Shown here: positions 34,313-40,822 of the stretch, piece after piece | How the letters are laid out: every line of letters starts with the position of its first letter | How positions within the stretch are numbered: the first letter of the stretch is position 1 | Source: a virus | Reading direction: 5' to 3' (one strand) | DNA: 64,000 nucleotides | IMG/VR virus record: IMGVR_UViG_3300028920_000006 | Location: 1 to 64,000 of that record | Notes under the pieces: model-generated | Database searches by the model: none | What the model was told of the DNA's origin: nothing | Seen by the model: only the letters and a program-made list of their open reading frames with translations | Position numbers and translations under genes: made by a program

Positions 34313-34783
34313 TTAAACCACACTGAAGATCTCATGAAATTCCCCGTCTTCTTTGTAGTACCCACAGGTCACGTTACCATGGTCGTTTACCACGCAGAAC
34401 GTTTCGTGAGGTTGTACCGTCGGCGGGCATTCCGGTTGATCCATTGTGGGCATGTCGTTGAAGACAGGGTTATCTTCCTTTGCGCTCTCGACTGCAATGT
34501 ACAGCCCAAAGTCACCCTCGTACCACCCCCAATAGTGGTACTCTCTTTCTTCCAGTGTGTTAAGGTAGTCTTCGGCTTCCTGTACCACATCGAAGAGGAC
34601 GTAGTGGTCTTCCTGTGTTAAACCCTCTCGTCCTCTTTCCACTATGCGGTCTGCGTCCCCTTCGGGATCTTCGTATCCAAAGCCTATAGCCATGGATATC
34701 ACTTCGATACCAATGTCTTCTGATCCCCTCGCGCTGTCGAAGTAGCAACCGATCGGCGGTTCACCATAGTCTTCTTTGCTCAT
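34313..34783 (-). CDS. Acidic hypothetical protein (156 aa)
   Basis: ATG at 34783 follows GGAGGAGAGACAG and overlaps the upstream stop (ATGA). Acidic, rich in Tyr and Trp (EEREYHYWGWYEGDFGLYIA), with paired Cys near the end. Acidic early proteins sometimes mimic DNA, but there is no direct evidence here. No family recognised. Confidence 0.65.
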   Translation of the reverse strand: MSKEDYGEPPIGCYFDSARGSEDIGIEVISMAIGFGYEDPEGDADRIVERGREGLTQEDHYVLFDVVQEAEDYLNTLEEREYHYWGWYEGDFGLYIAVESAKEDNPVFNDMPTMDQPECPPTVQPHETFCVVNDHGNVTCGYYKEDGEFHEIFSVV

Positions 34784-35004
34784 CTGTCTCTCCTCCACTG
34801 TTCTGCCGCGCACAGTTTAACCAGATTGTCGTTTAACCTCCGGTCTAGTGGCGGCATATCTTCGGTCACCATCCTTATCACCTCTTGCCTGTAAGCTGCC
34901 AGTTTTTCGTCTGACAGGTCTATCAACCCCTCCCATTCTTGCTGCCAGCAAAAATCACCATTGCAGTTCTCATTAAACTGACAGTCTTCGCACATTGTTG
35001 TCAC
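34780..35004 (-). CDS. Small cysteine-rich protein (74 aa)
   Basis: N-terminal CEDCQFNENCNGDFC suggests a compact metal-binding knuckle, followed by a helical tail ending EQWRRDR. Coupled by 4-base overlaps on both sides. Function unknown. Confidence 0.65.
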   Translation of the reverse strand: MTTMCEDCQFNENCNGDFCWQQEWEGLIDLSDEKLAAYRQEVIRMVTEDMPPLDRRLNDNLVKLCAAEQWRRDR

Positions 35005-35165
35005 AGTGTTTCCTCTGTACTGGATAACATGAATTTACGCTTGCCCTTGACCGACCAGACTTTGTTTGGTTGTGTCTTCACCTTCTTGGTCTTTTTGTGT
35101 TCTGCTCTGACTTGTTTACGCCAGTTCTTGTGCATCCAACCCGTTCTTTTCTTTTCTATAGTCAT
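35001..35165 (-). CDS. Small basic protein (54 aa)
   Basis: ATG at 35165 after AGGAAGAA; very basic (HKNWRKQVRAEHKKTKKVKT) with an end at SSTEETL. Likely nucleic-acid binding by charge. The stop overlaps the next ATG. Confidence 0.6.
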   Translation of the reverse strand: MTIEKKRTGWMHKNWRKQVRAEHKKTKKVKTQPNKVWSVKGKRKFMLSSTEETL

Positions 35166-35182
35166 CTTTCTTCCTGTATCTT

Positions 35183-35500
35183 CTACGGGCCTATGTGGAT
35201 GGCCGTTTGCAATTCGTGTTTCGATAGGGTTATCTCTGTACCCAACTGACATTCTATGTAATAACGTTTGTTTCTGTCCACATAGTAAACGATGCTATGC
35301 CATCCCGCCATCTTGTGAGGTTCGTAGTGTTTTCGTTCTCGTGTGTACCAACACATCCCTACGTGTGGTTGATGACTTCTGGCACTTAACCATGCAAGCG
35401 AAGATCGCACACAAGGAGTGCCATATGGTTTGCTGTTGATACTGGTACAGCCAGTCAACAGCAAAACCATACAGATGATCACTACTATGATCGCCTTCAT
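35183..35500 (-). CDS. Lipoprotein with Cys/His-rich mature domain
   Basis: Signal peptide IIVVIICMVLLLTGCTS with lipobox LTGC. The mature domain has PYGTPCVRSSLAWLSA, MCWYTRER, GWHSIVYYVD and YYIECQ. The Cys, then GWH, then a polar residue order resembles papain/transglutaminase-like folds, but this is only suggestive. Outer-membrane location likely. Confidence 0.65.
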   Translation of the reverse strand: MKAIIVVIICMVLLLTGCTSINSKPYGTPCVRSSLAWLSARSHQPHVGMCWYTRERKHYEPHKMAGWHSIVYYVDRNKRYYIECQLGTEITLSKHELQTAIHIGP

Positions 35501-35997
35501 TTCTGCTTCCCTTCTCCTTTAAACGAAATGATAGCGGTACGCTCCCTCTGCCTGTACCACTTCTGCTGTCGTGGTGTCATTCTGCTGAACCTGCGTCGCC
35601 CCAAGAGACCATTGTTCTCGTGGAACATGGCATTCGGTTTGCACTTCAGCTTGATGTCTTTGGGAATGATCCCGGCCTTCACCAAGATGTTTCCTATCTT
35701 GGTTTTGAAGGCTTCTTGACCCGCCGGTGTTTTGTCGGCGTGCAGATGGCTTATGCGTATCGTGTCATCACTGTACAGATAGACACTCCACCATTCCCAA
35801 CGACCACACACCTTCTTGATCGCTGTCAAGCGGGGGTCGCGCTTGTGTGTAATGTGTGCTCTTCGTTCGTCCATTGTCTTCGTGCTCCTTATCTCATGCG
35901 CAGTGTTGCCCGCGGCTTCTTCTTTGACTTCTTCGTCGTCTTCCTTTTTACCCTCCTTTTCTTTTTCTTGTGTACTAGCCTGTCGCTCATTGCTCAC
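35497..35997 (-). CDS. Hypothetical protein with charged N-terminus (166 aa)
   Basis: Start GTG at 35997 (VSNERQAS), overlapping the end of the heptad-repeat gene with AAAGG upstream; the frame is open further upstream only because the 21-bp repeat has no stops. Residues 1-40 are Lys/Glu-rich; then KKVCGRWEWWSVYLYSDDTI and KDIKLKCKPNAMFHENNGLL. Ends very basic. No family recognised. Confidence 0.65.
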   Translation of the reverse strand: MSNERQASTQEKEKEGKKEDDEEVKEEAAGNTAHEIRSTKTMDERRAHITHKRDPRLTAIKKVCGRWEWWSVYLYSDDTIRISHLHADKTPAGQEAFKTKIGNILVKAGIIPKDIKLKCKPNAMFHENNGLLGRRRFSRMTPRQQKWYRQRERTAIISFKGEGKQK

Positions 35998-36223
35998 TGC
36001 CTTTCTTGTCGTATTCCCGCAGCTTACGTTCTGCCTCTTTCCACTTGCGGTCTGCCTCGTACCACTTGCAGTCTGCTTCGTACCACTTACGTTCTGCCTC
36101 TTTCCACTTGCGGCCTGCTTCATTCCGCTTGCGGCCTGCTTCGTTCCGCTTGCAGTCTGCTTCGTACCACTTACGTTCTGCCTCTTCAAGCGCCCTAACC
36201 AACTTTTCGCGTTCGTCACTCAT
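35987..36223 (-). CDS. Heptad-repeat coiled-coil protein (short paralogue)
   Basis: ATG at 36223 after GAGGAGGTGAGCACG. It begins MSDEREKLVRALEEAERKW and ends KLREYDKKGSEQ, like the 169-residue paralogue at 17396-17905, but has only about eight WYEADCK/RNEAGRK heptads. 78 residues. Same ends and different repeat number point to duplication followed by expansion or contraction. Confidence 0.78.
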   Translation of the reverse strand: MSDEREKLVRALEEAERKWYEADCKRNEAGRKRNEAGRKWKEAERKWYEADCKWYEADRKWKEAERKLREYDKKGSEQ

Positions 36224-36228
36224 CGTGC

Positions 36229-36549
36229 TCACCTCCTCATTCGTGCTCTGCATTCCTTGCATCTACCAGTCAGATCGCGTTTATTCCTTTCTTTATTAGT
36301 GTTATTGCATCTCTTTTCGTCTTCGTAGTCCAATGGGGATTGGTGGTTGTATCCCCTCTTGACCATTTCTTTGGCACAGGCGTCGTGTCGCTGGCGTATC
36401 CTACCGGGATCAATAAACCCCTTGTCTTGCAAGCGACCTAGCTTATGCCCGTTCTTGATCCACTCTGCCGCCATATGCTGCTCTACGTGCTCGCCTAGCA
36501 GATGCTTTCGGCAGAGATACTTTGGGTGAATCCCAACCCATTGTCTCAT
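36229..36549 (-). CDS. Pyrimidine-dimer DNA glycosylase-like protein
   Basis: N-terminus matches the Pyr_excise (T4 endonuclease V-like) pattern: YLCRKHLLGEHVEQHMAAEW, GFIDPGRIRQRHDACAKEM and RGYNHQSPLD. T4 DenV cuts at UV-induced dimers. The C-terminal 35 residues add a RCKECRARMRR tail with one CxxC. ATG follows GGAGGAAAGCG and overlaps the upstream stop. Family match is by memory of the pattern, fairly confident. Confidence 0.75.
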   Translation of the reverse strand: MRQWVGIHPKYLCRKHLLGEHVEQHMAAEWIKNGHKLGRLQDKGFIDPGRIRQRHDACAKEMVKRGYNHQSPLDYEDEKRCNNTNKERNKRDLTGRCKECRARMRR

Positions 36550-36767
36550 CGCTTTCCTCCTTCGTCACGTCTCCTTACACGTATCGCTTCTACCATCGCT
36601 TCCCAGACGATGTCGTCGAATGTGGATGCAATGATCTCTTCCAGGGAAGCTTCTTCGCCGCACATAAGGTCTTCGTTGAGCAGGTCTTGCAGATCGAGCC
36701 AATGCTCTTCCAGTGTGCAATCGAATAGTTTTTCCAACCTTGCCTTTTCTTCCTGGTCTATTTTCAT
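36546..36767 (-). CDS. Small acidic protein (73 aa)
   Basis: ATG at 36767 after AAAGGGTGGTC. Acidic and helical: LFDCTLEEHWLDLQDLLNED, with ASTFDDIVWEAMVEAIRVRR near the end. Coupled to the glycosylase gene by a 4-base overlap. No family recognised. Confidence 0.65.
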   Translation of the reverse strand: MKIDQEEKARLEKLFDCTLEEHWLDLQDLLNEDLMCGEEASLEEIIASTFDDIVWEAMVEAIRVRRRDEGGKR

Positions 36768-36796
36768 GACCACCCTTTCTTCTTTACACAGTCGTT

Positions 36797-37096
36797 TTAG
36801 TCAATCAATATTTCGTTGTCATCTAAGTCCCATACGCGCCCATTATAGGAAACACACGCGATGACTTTTTTGCTTTTCGCTTCGGTAATCGTACCCGCGT
36901 TTCTGGCAAGATTCCCTGCACCTAACCCATTACGGGTAATCCATTCGCTAAATCGTTCGGATGCTTCCTTCAGCGAAGAAACTGTAATGGTCTGGCTGTG
37001 AGGGTCTTCTGGTGATTGTCGGTATCCAGAACCATTACCTTGCCCCCACATCAAGTCTACGTTCTGACCGTGCGCTAGATGAAGTATGTATTTCAT
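36797..37096 (-). CDS. Hypothetical protein (99 aa)
   Basis: Start at ATG 37096, following GGGAGGACGAACG. Contains SSLKEASERFSEWITRNGLG and a C-terminal KKVIACVSYNGRVWDLDD, resembling small phage proteins of unknown function. It appears to be the first gene of the main leftward operon before the gene-poor region. Confidence 0.65.
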   Translation of the reverse strand: MKYILHLAHGQNVDLMWGQGNGSGYRQSPEDPHSQTITVSSLKEASERFSEWITRNGLGAGNLARNAGTITEAKSKKVIACVSYNGRVWDLDDNEILID

Positions 37097-37703
37097 CGTT
37101 CGTCCTCCCGGCTTGCAACGGTACACTAACTGTAAGTGTGCCAGTTTACACGCTTAACAATCGCGCTGTAGCGATCGCCGTAGCGGTCGTTGTACCCATC
37201 TTCGGTTTAGGTACGCGCGATTGCCAAGTCGTGTGCTCACTGTTGTTCCTTATCGACTTTCTCATCCCCACATCCATCGTGGTTACGCCCAACACAGTCG
37301 TCGCCTCGTAGCCGTCCAGATGACCATCGTCGTCGTAGCCGTCAACGTAGCCATCTTTCTACGCATCTTCCTTATGCGCTGGTTACACTATGGTCTTCAA
37401 AGCAGCACCGCAATCGTCGTGTCTACGGTTCCACGTGTAGTTTGGCATATCGCTCGTTCACGTGCACTGGTAGTTATACGCGAAGATCTTGGTTGTCGAA
37501 TCGCTGTATCTACTAACCATATGGCGTCGCCCTGTGTAGTCTTTCAGCTTGTGGGCTCACTCGTGGGTGTTGTCTACCAGTCGGGTCTCTACCTTGCTAT
37601 TGTGTACACTGTACACGCAAGGCACTCTTCGTACTGGCCCCTCACTCTTTGTATTGTGCGCATATATGCGCCCTACGGGTTGTCGTTCTCTTCAACCTGT
37701 AAC
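37097..37703. other. 600-bp region without a convincing gene
   Basis: Rightward open frames cross inverted repeats and antisense genes and are not credible. A leftward frame ending at 37146 reads DGY-type repeats (KDGYVDGYDDDGHLDGYEAT) but has no good start or ribosome-binding site. Words such as CGTAGCCGTC, CGTCGTAG and GTAGCGATCGCCG recur. Probably regulatory or decayed repeat DNA upstream of the main leftward operon. Confidence 0.5.
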
Positions 37704-37967
37704 CTAAGCACATCTCTCTTCGCGTATTGCCAAAGCCACAGCCGCTTGCACTGTGGTATTGTGCAATGCACGCGCTAACTCGTGCTCGTCAATTACGTCT
37801 TGTTTTGTTGGCGTAAACAACCTGTCGTTAATCTCGCTAATTGCAATGGCAATTTCTTGAACAGCAAAATTAACATTGTCTTCGTCAAACATAACGTCGT
37901 CTTCGGTGTACTTTTTTGCCTTTGCCATACATACCCCCTAACTATAGGGCGCATATATGCGCACAAT
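37653..37967. repeat. Pair of 23-bp inverted repeats around a small gene
   Basis: 37653-37675 (plus) and 37945-37967 (reverse) are identical over 23 bp, each containing the 14-bp palindrome GCGCATATATGCGC. They flank the 74-codon gene at 37704-37928. They could be operators for a dimeric repressor, including that gene's own product, or ends of a tiny mobile cassette. Confidence 0.75.
37704..37928 (-). CDS. Small acidic protein (74 aa) between inverted repeats
   Basis: ATG at 37928 preceded by TAGGGGGTATGT, a G-run type site like those in the nearby GA/TC-free tract. Sequence FAVQEIAIAISEINDRLFTP is a helical, acidic protein. It could bind the flanking palindromes, though acidic charge makes this less obvious. 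No family recognised. Confidence 0.65.
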   Translation of the reverse strand: MAKAKKYTEDDVMFDEDNVNFAVQEIAIAISEINDRLFTPTKQDVIDEHELARALHNTTVQAAVALAIREERCA

Positions 37968-38083
37968 ACTTTTACCGCCGCATAAGCCGGACGACCGACG
38001 ATATTAGCCGTTGTGCCAGTGTGTTTGCCCTTAACCCAAGTAACCCTAGGCAACCAACACGTAGTAGATCGTCGGGACTTTTA

Positions 38084-38548
38084 TTACCCTGTAGCTGCTA
38101 GCCTAGCTGAGAAAGAACGAACGGCTTGTGGGGTATAACCCCTAAAACCAACGCTAGGGTAAACCGGTTTAACCCATAATGCAAACACTATTCCGGACGA
38201 TTGCAAGTTTTTGCAACACCCTTGTATATGGTTAAACGCATAAAGTGTGCCACTCTTTCCCAACTCGGCCGGAAAAGGTATCACTTTCGTAGCCGTCCGC
38301 GTATCCGTCCGCGTATCCGTATCCGCCTGCGTATCCGTCCGCGTATCCGTATCCGTCCGCGTATCCGTCCGCGTATCCGTATCCGCCTGCGTATCCGTCC
38401 GCGTATCCGCCTGCGTATCCGCCTGCGTATCCGTCGCCATCCGCGTATCCGCCTGCGTATCCGCCTGCGTATCCGTCCGCGTATCCGCCTGCGTATCCGT
38501 CGCCATCCGCGTATCCGCCTGCGTATCCGCCTGCGTATCCGTCGCCAT
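38084..38548 (-). CDS. Doubtful repeat-coded open frame
   Basis: The frame starts ATG 38548 and reads ATDTQADTQADTR-type repeats for 85 residues, then a non-repetitive 67-residue end with IPFPAELGKSGTLYAFNHIQ and CC. No ribosome-binding site is visible, and the 12-bp repeat keeps other frames open too. The non-repeat end looks fairly protein-like, so a real gene cannot be excluded. Confidence 0.3.
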   Translation of the reverse strand: MATDTQADTQADTRMATDTQADTRTDTQADTQADTRMATDTQADTQADTRTDTQADTDTRTDTRTDTDTRTDTQADTDTRTDTRTATKVIPFPAELGKSGTLYAFNHIQGCCKNLQSSGIVFALWVKPVYPSVGFRGYTPQAVRSFSARLAATG

Positions 38549-38652
38549 CCGCGTATCCGCCTGCGTATCCGTCTACGTAGCCGTCGCTCGTTGTTTCTAC
38601 GTAGCACTCACTCGTTGTATCTACGTAGCCGTCGCTCGTTGTATCTACGTAC
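38287..38652. repeat. 6/12-bp tandem array followed by 24-bp tandem repeats
   Basis: 38287-38570 is built of CGTATCCG plus CCTG or TCCG units (period 6 and 12), with CGTCGCCATC interruptions. 38572-38652 has about three 24-bp units CTACGTAGCCGTCGCTCGTT with variants. All TC dinucleotides here are on the plus strand. The array ends right at the left edge of the GA/TC-free tract. Confidence 0.85.
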
Positions 38653-39062
38653 CACTAAATCGTCGTAAATTGCCAGTGGTTTAACCAGCTTACCCTAATA
38701 AAAATTATTATGGCTTTATACACCCCCTACACACCCCCGGTTTAACCCCCACCACACAAAACGCCCGCCAATACGCCAACACCCCCTGTACACACCCCAC
38801 CAAAACCGGCCTACAATGGCGCACACGGCCTTAAAACGGCTTACCCTATACCTACACATACCCCAATATTGCAGGCCCGTATAGCGCATTGTGGGGCATT
38901 ACCCCCTACAATGGCCCACAATGCCGTTTAACCGGTTTAACCCCCCCCGTATAGGGTAGGTATAGGTGCACGGGGGGTGTAACCCCCTACAGGTTAAACT
39001 GCGGCCTTGTAGGGGGTGTTGTGGCGGGGTTTAACCTGTAGGGGGTGTAGGGGCAAACAAAA

Positions 39063-39095
39063 ACCCCCTGCTACCCGGTATAGGTAGCAGGGGGT
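39063..39095 (-). terminator. GA/TC-free intrinsic terminator
   Basis: A perfect 13-bp stem (ACCCCCTGCTACC / GGTAGCAGGGGGT) with a 7-base loop, followed on the leftward strand by TTTTTGTTTG. It lies 38 bases after the stop of the Lys-rich gene and is a textbook rho-independent terminator, showing that this tract is transcribed leftward. Confidence 0.85.
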
Positions 39096-39132
39096 AAACC
39101 CTGCGGGGTGTGGTTAAACCCCGCGTTACGGG

Positions 39133-39450
39133 TTAGCTGGCCTTTGCCAGCTTGTGGGCCTTGGGGTTTATTTTGGCACCGTTAGCGGCCAGCTTGCGCA
39201 GTGCCAACCGCACGTTGCGGTTAGCCAGCGCCCAGCTTATAGGTGCAAACCTTTTTGCCACCATGTTAGCCAAGTGGCGGCGGCCCTTGTTACCGTGCTG
39301 TGCGTGTATGCTGGCCACGTAAGCCGCAATGGTTTGCTTGCCGTTGCGCGTACCCTTGGCTTTGCCCTTGCTGGCCTTGGCTTTGCCCTTGCTTGCCTTG
39401 TTGCTGGCCTTGTTGCCCTTGTTGCTTGCCTTTTTTGTGCGTGTTGCCAT
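39133..39450 (-). CDS. Histone-like basic protein without Asp or Glu
   Basis: ATG at 39450 after AAAGGTGTATAAA (no GGAG is possible here). The 105 residues begin with KASNK/KGKAKASKGKAKG repeats like histone H1 tails, then a helical domain (TIAAYVASIHAQHGNKGRRH, ANRNVRLALRKLAANG). There is no Asp, Glu, or GGA/AGA/TCN codon, as the DNA dictates. Probably DNA-binding. The frame is open upstream to 40251 only because TGA cannot occur; those residues look non-coding. Confidence 0.75.
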   Translation of the reverse strand: MATRTKKASNKGNKASNKASKGKAKASKGKAKGTRNGKQTIAAYVASIHAQHGNKGRRHLANMVAKRFAPISWALANRNVRLALRKLAANGAKINPKAHKLAKAS

Positions 39451-39506
39451 TTTATACACCTTTATACAGTGGTTTAACCCATTGTGGGTTAAACCGGTTA
39501 TACCGC

Positions 39507-39531
39507 TATGCGCAATACGGTATTGCGCATA
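39507..39531. repeat. 25-bp near-perfect palindrome
   Basis: TATGCGCAATAC, one central G, then GTATTGCGCATA: 12-bp perfect arms. It lies upstream of the histone-like gene, about 55-80 bases before its ATG, where an operator would be. Related words (CCGCTATGCGTAATGCGG, CCGTATAGCGCAATGCC) recur at 39.60, 39.93 and 40.19 kb. Confidence 0.8.
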
Positions 39532-39605
39532 CCAAACCAACCAAACTATACCATAAGCGTACCCCTTAACTATGCCATGCCCCGTGGCCTTATACCCGTT
39601 ACCAG

Positions 39606-39958
39606 TATGCGTAATGCGGTTTAACCCGCCGTTTTGCCCGCCAGTAGGTTTTGCACTGCTGCACGGGGTGTAGGCCCATACGCCACTACCCAGCCCATAC
39701 CCGGCGGCCATGCCGCCCACCTGCTTGCACTGGCTGGGCCTACCCGGCACAATACCGTGCCGCACTGCGCACACGTTACTGTTGCGTAGTGTGTGTGGCT
39801 GTAGGGTACACTGTGCACCCAATAATATTTGTATGGCATACCGGGCCTGTACATAACGGGTATGCCGTGCGTGTGTTGTACCATGGTTTAACCCCCTGTT
39901 TGTGTGTTGTGGTTTAACCTGTTGTATACCGCTATGCGTAATGCGGTTTAACCCGCCG
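39606..39958. repeat. 26-bp direct repeat at two gene ends
   Basis: 39606-39631 and 39933-39958 are identical over 26 bp and span the stop codons of the two Asp/Glu-free genes. Each contains GCGGTTTAACCCGCC. Their placement suggests tandem duplication of a gene-plus-spacer unit or a shared 3' processing or recombination site. Confidence 0.85.
39621..39884 (-). CDS. Asp/Glu-free protein with CxxC (87 aa)
   Basis: ATG at 39884 after CAGGGGGTTAAACC. Contains HYATVTCAQCGTVLCRVGPA, a possible half zinc ribbon, and GMGWVVAYGPTPRAAVQNLL at the end. No acidic residue. Its C-terminus and 3' flank resemble those of the gene at 39948-40142: both end ...A-G-stop within an identical 26-bp DNA segment. 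Likely tandem relatives. The composition looks like a designed protein rather than random reading. Confidence 0.65.
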   Translation of the reverse strand: MVQHTHGIPVMYRPGMPYKYYWVHSVPYSHTHYATVTCAQCGTVLCRVGPASASRWAAWPPGMGWVVAYGPTPRAAVQNLLAGKTAG

Positions 39959-40142
39959 CTTGCGTGGCCAGCATGGCCTGTACCTGCGCATGGTATGTAG
40001 GCGCATACTGTATGGGTTTGGTGTGCCAACCACGGCCTACCCGTATAATTTTTACCCTGCCCGCGCCCGCAGTTAAACCCGTACCCTTTGCCCTTACCCG
40101 CACTACCGTTACCTGCCGTGGTGCCGCAAACAATACCAGCAT
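39948..40142 (-). CDS. Asp/Glu-free small basic protein (64 aa)
   Basis: ATG at 40142 after ATAGGGGGTGTGT. Sequence LVLFAAPRQVTVVRVRAKGT and VKIIRVGRGWHTKPIQYAPT gives a plausible beta-rich fold, ending QVQAMLATQAAG. It shares its end pattern with the gene at 39621-39884. No acidic residues. GTG at 40148 is an alternative start. Confidence 0.6.
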   Translation of the reverse strand: MLVLFAAPRQVTVVRVRAKGTGLTAGAGRVKIIRVGRGWHTKPIQYAPTYHAQVQAMLATQAAG

Positions 40143-40310
40143 ACACACCCCCTATGTTACCTGCAGGGGCAATACCACATAGCGCAATACCGTATAGCGC
40201 AATGCCTACCCCCACCGCGTTAATTAACCTGTATGTTACCCGTACCAACATGCCGCTATAATAGGTTAAACCAGTTTAACCATGCAAGTACTTTTTGCAT
40301 AAAAACAAAG

Positions 40311-40822
40311 AATAGTTGTAAACCCCTACGGTTTAACCGTTTACAAGGAAAGAAATAATTATTTATACACCCTAATAATTTGTAGCTATTTACAATACAT
40401 GTAAATACATGGTATAAACCACGCCGTAGCGCAAGCTGTAGCCAAGCTGTAGCCAAGTGTATAAATAAATGCAAAAAATACATAACCGGTTAAACCATGT
40501 ACAAGCATCGTCACCACTAGGCTATACCCCTACCCGTAGCATACCCAATAATAGTAGCGTGTGTGTGGGCCACAGCCCCACACAACACCCCAAAACTATG
40601 TTGCTGCACAGCCCTAACCATGCCCCGGTTAAACCGCAAAACTACCCCCATTACAAATACGTTATACACCCCCATTACAAATACTTTATACACCTTAATA
40701 CGCACGGCAGTTTGGGTTTGCGTGGTGGGGGTCGCTCCCCCCTCTACAACCATGATCTAGAAATGAGGATAAGTAACCGTGACCTCAATATCATCATCAA
40801 AAAAAATGGTAGGATGTGTCAT
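40311..40822. other. Divergent upstream region with direct repeats
   Basis: No supported gene. GA and TC remain rare until about 40,730. ACGGTTTAACCGT at 40328-40340 is a palindrome; 40645-40668 and 40669-40692 are 24-bp direct repeats with one mismatch, each with TTATACA. Promoters for the rightward late operon should lie here. A longer frame upstream of the PAPS-reductase-like gene is open but not protein-like. Confidence 0.55.

Larger units (their letters stand above)
38665..40310. other. GA/TC-dinucleotide-free tract
   Basis: I read every 60-base line from 38664 to 40310 and found no GA and no TC on the plus strand, hence none on the minus strand. At random about one position in eight would carry one, so roughly 200 are missing. 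All other dinucleotides, including AG, CT, TT and CC, are common, and GC content is ordinary. The tract holds three small leftward genes, an intrinsic terminator, and many GGTTTAACC-type motifs. Neighbouring sequence has normal GA/TC content on the left and a thin scatter (four in 420 bp) on the right. Confidence 0.95.

Noticed and set aside
37221-37778. A 185-codon rightward frame rich in Val and Ile
   Set aside because: It crosses an inverted repeat and runs antisense into the better-supported gene at 37704-37928, without a start signal.
38287-38652. CRISPR-like repeats
   Set aside because: Units are 6, 12 and 24 bp and directly adjacent, without unique spacers of constant length; these are simple tandem repeats.
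39133-40251. A 372-codon leftward open frame across the GA/TC-free tract
   Set aside because: TGA cannot occur there, so long frames arise by default. Only the last 105 codons (from 39450) look like protein; the rest overlaps better small genes in other frames.
38665-40310. Deaminase hypermutation (TC to TT on both strands) as a simple cause of TC loss
   Set aside because: The tract is not visibly enriched in AT, keeps many C residues after A, C and G, and retains intact genes and a perfect terminator; passive mutation should have damaged them. It is not fully excluded without counts.
40469-40822. N-terminal 118-codon extension of the PAPS-reductase-like gene
   Set aside because: The sequence has no protein-like domain and contains intergenic repeats; the family start MKHIVGFSGGKDS fits ATG 40823.
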